In this document: piece after piece, positions 8,354 through 18,076 of the stretch
Position numbering within the stretch: position 1 is the first letter of the stretch
Layout: each line of letters opens with the position of its first letter
From: Negadavirga shengliensis
Lineage (GTDB): Bacteria > Bacteroidota > Bacteroidia > Cytophagales > Cyclobacteriaceae
Direction: 5' to 3'
NCBI RefSeq assembly: GCF_042652345.1
Contig: NZ_JBHSJJ010000021.1
Coordinates: forward strand, 35,106-99,105
Length of the DNA stretch: 64,000 bases
The notes under the pieces: model-generated
Told to the model about the DNA's origin: nothing
The model's database searches: none
The model's input: only the letters and a program-made list of their open reading frames with translations
Translations under genes and position numbers: made by a program

Positions 8354-10609
8354 TTAATTCAGCCTTGCTGAAATCTTCTGCAAGGTCGCCACTACCTGTT
8401 GAAGATCGATCGGTTTTGAAATATAGTAATCCATACCCGCCTCAAAGCACGCTTGCTTGTCTTCAGCCATCGCGCTTGCGGTCATCGCTACAATGATGGG
8501 CTGATGCTTTTTCTCAGAACGGATGAGACGGGTGGCTTCCAGCCCATCCATTTCCGGCATCTGTACATCCATCAGGACCACATTGATGGAGCCCGTTTCC
8601 AATAAAGATAGCACCTCCGCGCCGTTATTTGCCACCAGCGGTTGGTAGCCCAATTTGGTGAGGACCATTAGAATAAGTTTTTGGTTGATGGGAGTGTCTT
8701 CCGCCACGAGTATCTTGAGGGGGTTTTGTGCGGCAAACCCATCATTGAGAATTTTTGCTGGTTTTGTCGTCTCCCTTTTTATATCCTGGCCTTGATTTAT
8801 TCCGGAATAGACGATGTCCAACAGGTGTTTGTATTTTACCGGTTTGTTTAGAACCGAGAAAAACAGCCCTGGAAATTTACTTTTGGATTCATCACCTACG
8901 GAACTCAGCAATGCAATCGGAATCTGCGGATATTTTTCCTTTATGGTGCGGCTTAAAGCGATCCCGTTCATTTTAGGCATGTCCAAGTCGGAAATAATGA
9001 GATCAAACCCCGGGTTATCAGAAAGCAGATTCAAAGCCATGGCCCCGGAGGAAGCCAAAACCGGCTTTAACTTCAATTGTTTTAATTGAAGATTTAATAT
9101 TTTGAGATTGGTGGCATTGTCGTCAACGATTAAGACCCTTTTGTTGACAAGCGTATTTAGATCCAGCTGGGACTCTTGCTGATACGTCTTATGGCTCACT
9201 TCACAGGGAAGGAAAAAATAGAAAGTTGTTCCGGAACCATAGACGCTCGAAACCCCCATACTGCCTCCCATAAGGGTAACCAGACGGTCACATATCGCCA
9301 ACCCTAGGCCGGTACCGCCATACTTGCGGGTGGTGGAGACATCCACTTGGGAAAAGGATTTGAACAGCCTGGATATTTTGTCCTCAGGAATACCGATACC
9401 TGTGTCTCTTACTTCAAAATAAAGTTCTAGAGCATCTTTTTCCCCGTTTTCAACCGTTACCTTGACAAATACTTCCCCTTTTTGGGTAAATTTAAGGGCA
9501 TTTCCCACCAAATTGATCAGCACCTGTCGCAAACGCATGCCATCGGCTATGATCATATCGGGAATCTGATTGTCTATTTGGTAGATGAGGTCTATGCCAA
9601 TGTTCGCTGCTTTGCTGGAAAATAGATCAAGCACGTCTTCGATGCAGTTGCGAAGACTGAAATCGTGGGGGTCTATTTCAAGATCACCGGATTCCAGCCG
9701 GGAAAAATCAAGGATATCATTGATCACATTGAGCAGGGCCTCGCCGCTTACACAAATCGTTTCTGTGTACTCACGTTGCTCGGCATTGAGGTCCGTCTGG
9801 TTAAGTAACCCCGCCATCCCCAAGACACCGTTCATGGGTGTCCTGATTTCATGACTCATGATCGCCAGGAAGGTGCTTTTTGCCTGATTGGCCAAATCGG
9901 CCTCTTCTCTGGCTTTACGTTCTTGCTGTTTTTGTACCTCCAGCGCTCTATTTACTTCCTGTAATTCGCCTGTCTGCCTTATGAATGTTTTTGATTGCTT
10001 CTTAAGTTTTGAAATGACGTTTTTTAAGGCCTCGCCAATCAGATAAAGGGCAATGGCAATAAAAATAAAGAGATACGCCAATACCGTGGCAAAAACCAAG
10101 TCCCCGCCTTGATAACCAAAATAAAACAGATCACTAAATTCATTACTGTCATTATACAGTAGGCTGATGACAATGGGAACGCTGCTTAACAGCGAGTAAA
10201 TCAACATCCAACGATGATTCAGAATAAAAATGCTAAAGATCAGGATATGGGAAAATGCGCCGACGTCCAAAATGATCAATTCCCGGTCTTGCATAAAAAG
10301 GCAGTTCAACCAAATAGGCGCCAGTAACAACCAAATTTTCACATGGGTAAGCGCACTTAGCCATTTTTTGTATACCAGCAAAAAAAACAGCAGCAAATGG
10401 AGAACGATATAAGGAATAAACTGATAGGTGAGGTCCTGTACCTCTCCTACAAAAAGCAAGAGAACAACGGAATGAAGGGTGCATAAGGCAATGGATAGAA
10501 ACCCCCACGCAAGCAGGGTCATTCTGGCTTGAAAAATCGGGTCGTGCTCAAGATCCAATTTACGGAAAAAAAGTATTTGGTATAGTTTGTCTAAAGTCAT
10601 GGCAAACAT
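8354..10609 (-). CDS. Membrane hybrid sensor histidine kinase with two receiver domains
   Basis: 751 residues. Residues 1-195 hold six or seven hydrophobic helices forming a membrane sensor of unknown ligand. A coiled coil (about 197-245) leads to the HisKA domain with the H box MSHEIRTPMNG (phospho-acceptor H253). The HATPase shows N box LVGNALKF, DTGIGIP and GGTGLGLAIC up to ~470. Receiver 1 (about 490-605) has VDD and acceptor D541 in SDLDMPKMNG; receiver 2 (about 632-748) has AED, acceptor D681 in MDVQMPEMDG and K732. No Hpt domain or DNA-binding output is present, so it needs a partner elsewhere. It is monocistronic and not obviously tied to the neighbouring clusters. Confidence 0.92.
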   Translation of the reverse strand: MFAMTLDKLYQILFFRKLDLEHDPIFQARMTLLAWGFLSIALCTLHSVVLLLFVGEVQDLTYQFIPYIVLHLLLFFLLVYKKWLSALTHVKIWLLLAPIWLNCLFMQDRELIILDVGAFSHILIFSIFILNHRWMLIYSLLSSVPIVISLLYNDSNEFSDLFYFGYQGGDLVFATVLAYLFIFIAIALYLIGEALKNVISKLKKQSKTFIRQTGELQEVNRALEVQKQQERKAREEADLANQAKSTFLAIMSHEIRTPMNGVLGMAGLLNQTDLNAEQREYTETICVSGEALLNVINDILDFSRLESGDLEIDPHDFSLRNCIEDVLDLFSSKAANIGIDLIYQIDNQIPDMIIADGMRLRQVLINLVGNALKFTQKGEVFVKVTVENGEKDALELYFEVRDTGIGIPEDKISRLFKSFSQVDVSTTRKYGGTGLGLAICDRLVTLMGGSMGVSSVYGSGTTFYFFLPCEVSHKTYQQESQLDLNTLVNKRVLIVDDNATNLKILNLQLKQLKLKPVLASSGAMALNLLSDNPGFDLIISDLDMPKMNGIALSRTIKEKYPQIPIALLSSVGDESKSKFPGLFFSVLNKPVKYKHLLDIVYSGINQGQDIKRETTKPAKILNDGFAAQNPLKILVAEDTPINQKLILMVLTKLGYQPLVANNGAEVLSLLETGSINVVLMDVQMPEMDGLEATRLIRSEKKHQPIIVAMTASAMAEDKQACFEAGMDYYISKPIDLQQVVATLQKISARLN

Positions 10610-10910
10610 GTTAGATCAGGGACACTTGCCTGTATATCAACAGACAATAATACCATTGATCGACCTATTTACAAAGTATGTGATGAGAATTATCCGCGGC
10701 GGTATGAGGTTTTGGCATCACAATACGCGGTTTTTATCCTCGGTTTTCAGCCACTCTTCGCAAGGATATTACAAAATTTATGGTAGGAAGTCCACATAAG
10801 TATCGACAAGATGCTCATCGCTTAAAAAAATCATCTTTGAAAATTTTCAGTCTATGTCTTTAAAATTCATTCCCTCTTTTTTAATAAAAAAGGCCGGCTG
10901 GTATGTTTTT
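10610..10910. other. Intergenic region between GDPD and kinase genes
   Basis: About 300 bases. It contains the leader of the minus-strand kinase gene and a weak hairpin (10876-10892) downstream of the glycerophosphodiesterase gene. No gene recognised. Confidence 0.5.
10876..10892 (-). terminator. Possible weak terminator after the polyol operon
   Basis: CTTTTTT-AAT-AAAAAAG forms a 7-bp A/T-rich stem about 20 bases after the stop of the last operon gene (10911). It is T-rich but lacks a GC stem. Confidence 0.25.
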
Positions 10911-11864
10911 TTACTGAACGCCAAAATATTTGCCCTTAGGGCTGTTCCTTGGGAACAGGCCACGGATGGCCCCCGCCACATCAATAGGGAGATCCGATTC
11001 CAATACGTCCGCGCCGTCTTCAAAAACTTTTGTATAAGCCTTTATCCTTTCTTCATTGTTTTCCAACTTGTCGTATGAAGATGCCGCTGACACCATGACC
11101 ATCACCCCTCTTTCATGGAGCATATCGTACAATTCCCGGTTTTCAGGTTTACTCAGCGGCCCTACATAGGCCATAACCTGCTTCCAGGGAATCTTTTCGC
11201 TCTCATAAGCCTCAAACTCTTCTTTGGACCTTATAAAAGCCGAAAACATAAAATCCTTGTTCCTGTTCAAATAGTACCTGGCCTCTGAGGGATGGTGTAC
11301 CGTCAGCATTACGTGGGACAGCGCGTCGGTTTTCTCCAGCAAATCCGCCGTCATGTCCAATGGGACATCCTTTTTGTCCAAATTGAGAATGGTCTTTCCC
11401 CTGGCCCACTCGATAACCTGTTCGAGGCTTGGGATTTTATAGGTTGTTGCCTTCCCTTTGTGATCCACCAGGTTGAATTGTTGCACTTCTTTCCAGGTAT
11501 AGTCAGCCAATTTACCCTCAGCATTGGTGGTCCTGTTCAGGGTGGCGTCATGCATAAGCACAATCACGCTGTCTTTGGTCAACCGGGGATCTATCTCAAA
11601 AAATGCAGGGGTATGACGCAAAGTGTTTTCCAAAGTTTCGATGCTGTTTTCAGGAAATCCTTCAACAATACCACCCCGGTGCCCGCTGATCACCGGGATG
11701 TTGTTTTCCCTGTGTTCAAAAAAATCATGAAGCTCCTGGGGAGAGGTTACTTTGATGACATGAATGTCCTGGGAAAGTACATTTACGGGAAGTGAACAGC
11801 AACCCACCATGAGTACGCCAACAATCCCAATAGTTTTGCGAATAGCTCCAACTGTATATATCAT
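10911..11864 (-). CDS. Exported glycerophosphodiester phosphodiesterase family protein
   Basis: 317 residues with a signal sequence containing LMVGC, so either a lipoprotein or cleaved near the following Ser-Gln. The GDPD TIM-barrel motifs are clear: SGHRGG near residue 60, EGFPENS, FEIDPRLTKD and VLMHDATLNRTT (general acid His), with a later ILNLDKK metal-ligand strand. The family hydrolyses glycerophosphodiesters to glycerol-3-phosphate plus an alcohol; some bacterial members act on cyclic or polymeric phosphodiesters. It is the last gene of the minus-strand cluster, 19 bp after the histidine phosphatase gene. Its periplasmic or outer-membrane position suggests it splits a phosphodiester before or after SusC import. 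Confidence 0.88.
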   Translation of the reverse strand: MIYTVGAIRKTIGIVGVLMVGCCSLPVNVLSQDIHVIKVTSPQELHDFFEHRENNIPVISGHRGGIVEGFPENSIETLENTLRHTPAFFEIDPRLTKDSVIVLMHDATLNRTTNAEGKLADYTWKEVQQFNLVDHKGKATTYKIPSLEQVIEWARGKTILNLDKKDVPLDMTADLLEKTDALSHVMLTVHHPSEARYYLNRNKDFMFSAFIRSKEEFEAYESEKIPWKQVMAYVGPLSKPENRELYDMLHERGVMVMVSAASSYDKLENNEERIKAYTKVFEDGADVLESDLPIDVAGAIRGLFPRNSPKGKYFGVQ

Positions 11865-11883
11865 TGATCAAAACAGGGTTTAT

Positions 11884-12501
11884 TTATTCGGGGTATTCTC
11901 CTCTATAATTTAACTTCATCAAGGAGAAACCTTCTTTGTCATTCCAATTTACGAGGGTCAAAGCACAGTTTTCCTGTACTATCCTCCGGTAATTTTTCAG
12001 TTCCATGCCCAGGTTCCAACACAAAAACAGCCGGTTGACGGTATTATGGGCCACCACCAAAATGTTACCGGATGTATGTTTTTCCCTGATTCCGGAAAAA
12101 AAATCCGCCACCCTCAGCACAACTTCCCTGGCTGTTTCCCCGGTACCGCCGGCACGGATATCGTCCGGTGCCGAGGACCATTTGGCCCAGAGATCGGGGT
12201 CTTCGGCTACAAATTCTTCACGGGTCTTGCCTTCCCACATTCCGAAATCCACTTCAATAAGCCTGTCGTCCGTTTGCACTTCCGCTTCCGGACTCACCAT
12301 GCCGGCGGTTTCTGCCGCCCTCATCAATGGGGAGGCATACACACCGTCAAATTTGATTTTTTTAAGCATTCCGGACAGTTGCTTGGCCTGGTTCTTTCCT
12401 TTATCTGTCAATGCTGCGTCTGTTCTGCCACAATATCGGTTGCCATCCGCATTGAATGTGGTTTCTCCATGTCTTAACAGGAAGATTTTCAAATCAGCCA
12501 T
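11884..12501 (-). CDS. Histidine phosphatase superfamily (phosphoglycerate mutase-like) protein
   Basis: 205 residues, cytoplasmic. The RHG motif LLRHGETTFNADG with RYCGRTDAALTDKG near the N-terminus, a middle ASPLMRAAETA and the second catalytic His in VVAHNTVNR define the family. Members are mutases or, more often, small-molecule phosphatases (sugar phosphates, alpha-ribazole phosphate). It overlaps the end of the FGGY kinase gene (stop at 12494) by 8 bp, so the two are translationally coupled. In this operon a sugar- or polyol-phosphate phosphatase role is inferred. Confidence 0.85.
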   Translation of the reverse strand: MADLKIFLLRHGETTFNADGNRYCGRTDAALTDKGKNQAKQLSGMLKKIKFDGVYASPLMRAAETAGMVSPEAEVQTDDRLIEVDFGMWEGKTREEFVAEDPDLWAKWSSAPDDIRAGGTGETAREVVLRVADFFSGIREKHTSGNILVVAHNTVNRLFLCWNLGMELKNYRRIVQENCALTLVNWNDKEGFSLMKLNYRGEYPE

Positions 12502-13945
12502 TTTTCTGAATATATCCTTTTTGGAGAAGTAATTCTATAAATTCTTGGTAACAATCCTCGTATCGATCTGTCAAGGCAGCTTCCGGAAAGATCTCCTCAT
12601 CCGTCTGGATAAGCCCTTCCCCGGCTTCTGTCAAGTTAGTAAAATGGGTCTGGGATGCGGCCAATACCGCCGCCCCATAGGCGCCTGAGGTATGTTTCAT
12701 TTTGTAAATAGGCAACCCCATGACATTGCTTCTTATTTTCAGCCAGCTCTTGTTTTGGCTTCCGCCTCCCGCCGTATAGACGGCGTTGACTTTTTCCCCC
12801 GAGAGTTGTGCCATCAGCTCAAAAGCGTATCTTTCCAAGTAAGCCACACCTTCCATATTGGAAACAAAGCGTTCCCGGAGGTCAAGCCCTTCAGGTTCAA
12901 AACCGGTCGCATCCGGTGAAATAAAGGGGAAGCGTTCGCCTTTTTGTCTCAATGGATAACTCAGATGGCCCGAAGGAACCCGCTTCATTGCTTCTTGTTC
13001 CAGTTGGTCCACCTTACCGCCAAAATCCTGGGTCACCCAGTCCGCTCCTGTGTTGCTGGCACCGCCGGGCATCCAATAGCCCTGCGGATGTCTGTGACTA
13101 TAAACCCGGTTTTGACGGTCGATGATCTGACCTGTTGTCACCCCTTTTATCACCATCGTGGTGCCTATGGTGGTGTTCCAATCCCCAGGTTTTATGGCCC
13201 CCGACGCTATTTGGGAAGCACAACCATCTGTCATACCCAGCACTACCTTGGTAGCTGTGGACAGTCCGATATCCTCAGCAAGGGCACTTCTTATATGCCC
13301 GATCACCTTTCCCGAGGGATGCACCTGCGGCATCCAAGCCCTGTCCAAAGGCAACCTTTCAAACAGGTAACCGGGCCAGGTGCCCGTATGGACATCATAT
13401 CCGGACTTCAATGCATTGGTATAGTCCGTCAAGCCCCATGTTCCGGATAACATACCGCTAATATAATCTGCGGCATGAATCCATTTGGCTATTTTTTCAG
13501 CCTTTTCAGGAAAGTTTTCCACAAACCAAACCATCTTGGAAAGTCCGCTTGATGAATTGAAGCCTTTGTACCCCTCATAGCCGGAAGCATCCACTTCCTT
13601 CATGATCCGCTCGGAAACTTCAGCGGAGCGCTTGTCACTGTACATCAATGCCGGATGCAAGGGCTGGTGGGATGCATCCATGGGAATAACCGTGCCGGAT
13701 GTTGAAGTGACGGCTATGCCTTTGATTTTAGACGGGTGAAACTCCCCGTTTACCTGTCCAATCACCTTGGAAAGCACCTTTTTGCTGGCCTGCCACCAAG
13801 TATGGGGAGACTGTTCTTCCCTCATGTCTTCGTTCAAGGGAAAGTTCTCCTCAGCGTGCCCCAAGACATCACCCCTGGAATCCATCAAAACGGCCCTGGT
13901 TCCCTGGGTTCCCACATCCAATCCCAAAAAAAATACCTTGTCCAT
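12494..13945 (-). CDS. FGGY-family carbohydrate kinase (xylulokinase-like)
   Basis: 483 residues from the ATG at 13945; a GTG two codons upstream (13951) is possible but the ATG gives the usual FGGY start MDKVFFLGLDVGTQGTRAV. The N-terminal phosphate-binding loop is DVGTQGT. The second domain has GMTDGCASQIASGA (catalytic Asp region), the TTIGTTMVIKG adenine/phosphate loop and a GGGSQNKSW motif near residue 405, typical of xylulo-/glycerol-kinase relatives. It phosphorylates a sugar or polyol with ATP in the cytoplasm; the substrate is unknown. It is the second of two adjacent FGGY genes, a few bases after the first. Confidence 0.88.
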   Translation of the reverse strand: MDKVFFLGLDVGTQGTRAVLMDSRGDVLGHAEENFPLNEDMREEQSPHTWWQASKKVLSKVIGQVNGEFHPSKIKGIAVTSTSGTVIPMDASHQPLHPALMYSDKRSAEVSERIMKEVDASGYEGYKGFNSSSGLSKMVWFVENFPEKAEKIAKWIHAADYISGMLSGTWGLTDYTNALKSGYDVHTGTWPGYLFERLPLDRAWMPQVHPSGKVIGHIRSALAEDIGLSTATKVVLGMTDGCASQIASGAIKPGDWNTTIGTTMVIKGVTTGQIIDRQNRVYSHRHPQGYWMPGGASNTGADWVTQDFGGKVDQLEQEAMKRVPSGHLSYPLRQKGERFPFISPDATGFEPEGLDLRERFVSNMEGVAYLERYAFELMAQLSGEKVNAVYTAGGGSQNKSWLKIRSNVMGLPIYKMKHTSGAYGAAVLAASQTHFTNLTEAGEGLIQTDEEIFPEAALTDRYEDCYQEFIELLLQKGYIQKNG

Positions 13946-13952
13946 ACGCACC

Positions 13953-15401
13953 CTAAATTTCTATTTGCCTCAAGTTTTTTCTCCACCGTTTCCAGGCCTC
14001 ATATTGCTGCCCATCTCCGGTACCGGATTCTATTTCGACCACATTTTCATGGTCTTCAGGGGTGGGCGTGATGCCTAGCGCTTCATTACACACCAATGCC
14101 GCCCCGGTGACAGATGCCTGACTGAAATTTTCCCTTATCCTGATCTTTTTCTGAAGCAGCTCCCCTAAATAGGAAGAGAGCGTATGGCTTTGAAATCCAC
14201 CCCCGCATCCCCAAACATAATCCCTGTCATAATCTTCTATTTCCACCAAAACATTATAATTCTCTTTGATGCTGCAGGCCATATCCCATAACGCAGCTTG
14301 AATAAAAGCAGCCCTACCTAAGTCTTGTCCAACCGGAACCTTGAAAAAGAAACCACCCGTGGTCAGGGGAGCGTCGCCCGCAATGAGTGAGCCTAAGGAC
14401 GCCAGGCAATTATTTCCTTGATAAGCTTTTAATTCATTTTCTATTACCTCATACCCCTCATTGGGGTAAAATATTTCTTTTAGCCGTTGAAAGTTTAGCC
14501 CTGTAACACCTGCATTCGTTTCCAAGATAAACTGTCCACGCTCGATATGCCGGCCGGTCCACGACCGTTGCCTTTTGTCGAGCCGGTAGTGGTCCACAAC
14601 CTTGACCACCGGCGTGGTGGTTCCCGACACCAATACAATATCCCCCGGCATGGGTCTGGTGCTTTTAATGGCCAATTGGGTATCTGCACCGCCTACCACC
14701 ACAGGAACATTGTCATTCAAATCCCACTCGCTGGCCATTTGAGCGTTCAGTGTACCAAGGATTTCTCCTGAGTGGTGCAATGGCGGCATCATCCGAAGGT
14801 TTATGCCGAATATGCCGGCCAACTCATCCGACCAGACCATTTTTTCGACATCATATAGAAGTGTTTCGGAAGCCTGTGAATGTTCATAGCCCATCACCCC
14901 GCTTAGCTGGAATTGCACCCAATCACTTATGCTCAACACCTGGCTTACTTTGGAATATAGCCCTTGATACTTCTCCCGGGTTCCGATAAGCTTGAATGCT
15001 GAAAACAGCGATGAGGGGAAACGGCCTGTAAGCTCATATATCCTCTCCTTTTCTTTTACCGTATCTTCCCAGGCCCTCCCTCTGTGATCATGGTTAGGCA
15101 GACCAAGCAGCGAATTGCCGTCCTTGTCCATCAGCACGATACCCTCTCTCTGGCTGGAGGCGGTAATGGCCTTGATTTCCACTTGTCCGGCCGCCTTTTC
15201 CAAAACGAGCTTCACCATATTGCCGATCTTTTCCCAAAGTTCGCCGGGATTGAAATAGAAAGAGCTTTCAAATGCTTCATCACTTAGATAGCTCATACTC
15301 CTTCTTTCAAAGCTCAAGATCTTTCCGAGACGGTCTGTAATGGCAACCCGTACATTGCCGGTTCCCACATCCACCACGATGTATCCAGGTATTAAAGGCA
15401 T
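13953..15401 (-). CDS. FGGY-family carbohydrate kinase (LsrK/erythritol-kinase-like)
   Basis: 482 residues. The N-terminal motif is VVDVGTGNVRVAITD. There is a GLPNHDHRGRAWED substrate-domain segment, GGADTQLAIKSTRPMPGD with the catalytic Asp, the VSGTTTPVV nucleotide loop and a C-terminal WGCGGGFQSH. The sequence looks closer to AI-2 kinase/erythritol-kinase-like FGGY members than to xylulokinase, but this is an impression without alignment. Having two different FGGY kinases in one operon suggests either two substrates or phosphorylation of both an alcohol and its oxidised product. It sits 3 bp from the dehydrogenase gene. Confidence 0.85.
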   Translation of the reverse strand: MPLIPGYIVVDVGTGNVRVAITDRLGKILSFERRSMSYLSDEAFESSFYFNPGELWEKIGNMVKLVLEKAAGQVEIKAITASSQREGIVLMDKDGNSLLGLPNHDHRGRAWEDTVKEKERIYELTGRFPSSLFSAFKLIGTREKYQGLYSKVSQVLSISDWVQFQLSGVMGYEHSQASETLLYDVEKMVWSDELAGIFGINLRMMPPLHHSGEILGTLNAQMASEWDLNDNVPVVVGGADTQLAIKSTRPMPGDIVLVSGTTTPVVKVVDHYRLDKRQRSWTGRHIERGQFILETNAGVTGLNFQRLKEIFYPNEGYEVIENELKAYQGNNCLASLGSLIAGDAPLTTGGFFFKVPVGQDLGRAAFIQAALWDMACSIKENYNVLVEIEDYDRDYVWGCGGGFQSHTLSSYLGELLQKKIRIRENFSQASVTGAALVCNEALGITPTPEDHENVVEIESGTGDGQQYEAWKRWRKNLRQIEI

Positions 15402-15404
15402 GGT

Positions 15405-16373
15405 TCAGGGTTTTTGGGATAGATTGTTTTCTTCTACAAAATGGTCAAAGAGGACCTTGTTCATGATTTCCACATGGTGGTTTTCCACCTCATGCGTAGC
15501 ACCGGCAATGTGTGGCGTGGCCAGGACACTGGGCAGGCGTATCAGTTCATAATCCAGTTCGTCAGGGGGTTCGTGGTCAAATACATCCAGTATCGCTCCC
15601 CTGATTTGTTTGGATTTGAGCGTTTCGAGCAGGTCTTCCCTTTTCACGACCACGGCTCTGGACATGTTCACAAAAACAGCGTCTTTTTTCATAAGATCAA
15701 ACAGCTTTCGGTCAATCATTCCCCGGGTGCTTTCCACAGCAGGGAGGTTAATGGATACAATGTCACTTTTGGAAAAAACCTCTTCCAAGCCAACGCTTTT
15801 GTACAATTGCTGTTTTTCAATATACGGGTCAAAATAGATCACCTGGCAGGGGAAATGCCTGATGAGGTTGGCCATTCTCTGCCCGACAGCCCCGAATCCT
15901 ACCATACCCACGGTTTTTCCGGCCAGTTCATTTCCCTTAAACTGGAGGTATGAAGTGTGGGAACCTTCGGCCCATCTGCCTTCTTCCAGCCACCCCATGG
16001 CAGCGGAAGTATTTCTTAAAAGCATGATCACATTTGAAACAAACAGTTCGGCGACCGCTTGGGCGTTTCTGGCGGGGGTGTTGAAAACAGGGATGCCATA
16101 TTTTTTGGTCGTTTCTAAAGAAACATTGGATGGGGTGCCTCTGCAGACACCGATGAACTTCAAATGGGAGTTGTTTTCCACCACCCTTTGGCTGACCTCA
16201 TCATGTTCTGTTATCAGCGCTTCTGCATCAGTTTCCCGCAATAAACGGATCAATTCGTCTTCATTGAACGCTCTTCCATGGGGCTTCCATGATTTGTACA
16301 CTACTTCACCAAAGTAAGTTTCCAAATCTTTAAGGCCTTCCCTATGGTATGGAGCGGTAACTAATATTTTCAT
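15405..16373 (-). CDS. D-isomer-specific 2-hydroxyacid dehydrogenase
   Basis: 322 residues from the ATG at 16373 (MKILVTAPYHREG). A longer frame to 16460 would overlap the permease gene and add 29 residues unlike the family. The NAD-binding motif is VGMVGFGAVGQRMANL; the substrate-binding/catalytic set is the Arg in VNMSRAVVV, the Glu in DVFDHEPPDE and the His in ATPHIAGAT. The family reduces 2-keto acids or oxidises D-2-hydroxy acids (phosphoglycerate dehydrogenase-like). In this operon it may act on a sugar- or polyol-derived acid or its phosphate. It lies 55 bp downstream of the permease and 3 bp before the kinase. Confidence 0.88.
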   Translation of the reverse strand: MKILVTAPYHREGLKDLETYFGEVVYKSWKPHGRAFNEDELIRLLRETDAEALITEHDEVSQRVVENNSHLKFIGVCRGTPSNVSLETTKKYGIPVFNTPARNAQAVAELFVSNVIMLLRNTSAAMGWLEEGRWAEGSHTSYLQFKGNELAGKTVGMVGFGAVGQRMANLIRHFPCQVIYFDPYIEKQQLYKSVGLEEVFSKSDIVSINLPAVESTRGMIDRKLFDLMKKDAVFVNMSRAVVVKREDLLETLKSKQIRGAILDVFDHEPPDELDYELIRLPSVLATPHIAGATHEVENHHVEIMNKVLFDHFVEENNLSQKP

Positions 16374-16428
16374 ACTCTTTTTTATTCTTAATATTTCCCT
16401 TGCCTTCATTTCTATATCACATACCAAG

Positions 16429-17715
16429 CTATGGTATCCTGTTTGCCTTGGCAGTATCAAGTTTCTCCCCCAACGGGAGGATGTTTTTACTTTCCTTATC
16501 CAACGTAATAAAGCCGGTCATCATGGCGCTGATCAAATAAAGGATGGACAGTACCCATACCACTCCTTCATTTCCTAAAGTACCGATGAAGCCCCATACG
16601 ATTGCGGGTCCCGCGAAGACCGCCAATCCCGCTCCAAAGTTCAACACCGCCATTGCCGCTCCCTTGTCGGTTTTTACCAATGACGGTACCAACGCTGACA
16701 AAGGCACATAGCCTGCCAAAAACGCTCCCCAAAGCACACCGCAGAGCATCACTACCCAATAATTCCCGTTAAACACCAAAGGGGAATAGTAAAACAAAAG
16801 GGTAGATAGGCTACATCCCACGCCCCCAAACCACATCACGGTATTTCTCCATCCCAATTTGTCTCCTACAAATCCAAAAATCAGGTTGAAGATAATGTTG
16901 GCCATAAAGATGGTCCCCCAGATCTGGAGCCAGGCTGTTGTGTCCAGTCCATAAGCAGCCATATAGACAGGCAGGAAAACGGGAAACGCAAATTGCGCCG
17001 TGGTGTTAATGACCCTTACAATTCCTCCCAACAGTACTTTGGGTTTGGTTTTCATGATGGTCAACCCTTTGAGCAATTCTTCCATTTTAGAGGCATTCCC
17101 CTTTGTGACGATCCGGTAGGCTCCTTTTTTGGTAAGGACCAGGGCAAAGAAAGCGCCCACCAATATCCAAAAAACCGCACTCCAGAGGGTATTGGTGTAT
17201 CCGATCGCATGGATGGCCCAGGTGCTGTAATAGGCGCCCAAGACGTTCAATCCGCCTGTGAATACAAACCAAAACCACCCCACGGCTCTTCCCAATTTTT
17301 GTTTTGGACTTATATAGGTAAGCCAGACCAGAAAGGAATAGGCAAAAAGCGGATAACCGAAACCCCTTAAGGCATAGGTAGCGAGCATTACAGGATAATC
17401 CAATGTCTCAATGCCATAACCCACAAATCCGATGGTGCCCAGAATATACAAAAACGTCCCCATCAACATGGTTTTCCGGGGGCCGAAGCCCTCCGCCAAC
17501 ACGCCCGAAAACCAGGAAGAGATAGCGATCGTCACCCCATACACCGTAAAGAGTGTAGCGGACTGCTCCATGGTCATCCCCCTGTCAAGCAGATAGGGGC
17601 TTAGCCAGCCCTGTTCTATCCCATCTCCCATCATAAAAACAAGGACCCCCAGATACCCGAACACCGTTCCGTTGGGAATTCCGAGTTCTGAAAGCTTTTT
17701 CTTTTGTATTTGCAT
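16429..17715 (-). CDS. MFS transporter, polyol-permease type
   Basis: 428 residues with about 12 hydrophobic segments. The first loop region MGDGIEQGWLSPYLLDRG resembles ribitol/arabitol permeases of the polyol porter branch of the major facilitator superfamily (recognised by eye). The loop 2-3 motif EGFGPRKTMLMG fits MFS motif A. The central loop (about 205-225) is basic. It should import a small polyol or sugar across the inner membrane. It has its own 361-bp upstream region with promoter-like AT-rich sequence and a 16-bp match to the SusC leader, so it may have a separate promoter in the same regulon. Confidence 0.85.
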   Translation of the reverse strand: MQIQKKKLSELGIPNGTVFGYLGVLVFMMGDGIEQGWLSPYLLDRGMTMEQSATLFTVYGVTIAISSWFSGVLAEGFGPRKTMLMGTFLYILGTIGFVGYGIETLDYPVMLATYALRGFGYPLFAYSFLVWLTYISPKQKLGRAVGWFWFVFTGGLNVLGAYYSTWAIHAIGYTNTLWSAVFWILVGAFFALVLTKKGAYRIVTKGNASKMEELLKGLTIMKTKPKVLLGGIVRVINTTAQFAFPVFLPVYMAAYGLDTTAWLQIWGTIFMANIIFNLIFGFVGDKLGWRNTVMWFGGVGCSLSTLLFYYSPLVFNGNYWVVMLCGVLWGAFLAGYVPLSALVPSLVKTDKGAAMAVLNFGAGLAVFAGPAIVWGFIGTLGNEGVVWVLSILYLISAMMTGFITLDKESKNILPLGEKLDTAKANRIP

Positions 17716-18076
17716 GTCAATTGGCCCTAAATGCGGACATCACTGGTGTACGAATGAGATATGCCAGTTTGGCAGGGGCAGGAATGTAATTGTAAGCCCA
17801 TGGACGATACGAAGAAATACCAAGAAAACGGAATTGCATGATTAAATCGGGTAAATTATCCAATGAGGTAAAATTAAATCAAAATGAAATAAAATAAAAC
17901 TTTTCGAAACTTATTTTAAATATATTGATAAGTACACCATACCTTTGAAATCAGGATTTTGGTATTCACATGGGTTTAAGAAGGCCCTCCCCCATAAGCA
18001 GGGGAGCAGCCTTAGTTATGAAACAAGTTATTGATCCGGTTTTCATTAAGCCCGTTTGTCGATAGAGCCAAGATGT
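17716..18076 (-). promoter_or_regulatory. Leader of the permease operon
   Basis: 361 bases between SusD and the permease. It contains a GC-rich hairpin just after SusD (17987-18006) and an AT-rich block at 17855-17960. The 16-mer ATGAAATAAAATAAAA at 17884-17899 also occurs at 23271-23286 upstream of SusC, in the same orientation relative to the regulated gene. No gene is seen. Confidence 0.5.
17987..18006 (-). terminator. Hairpin between SusD and permease genes
   Basis: CTCCCC (17987-17992), loop CATAAGCA, GGGGAG (18001-18006), about 70 bases after the SusD stop on the minus strand. It has no strong T run and could be a partial terminator or mRNA end protector. Confidence 0.4.

Noticed and set aside
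16374..16460. Longer start for the 2-hydroxyacid dehydrogenase
   Set aside because: It would overlap the permease gene by 32 bp; family proteins begin at the MKILV start.
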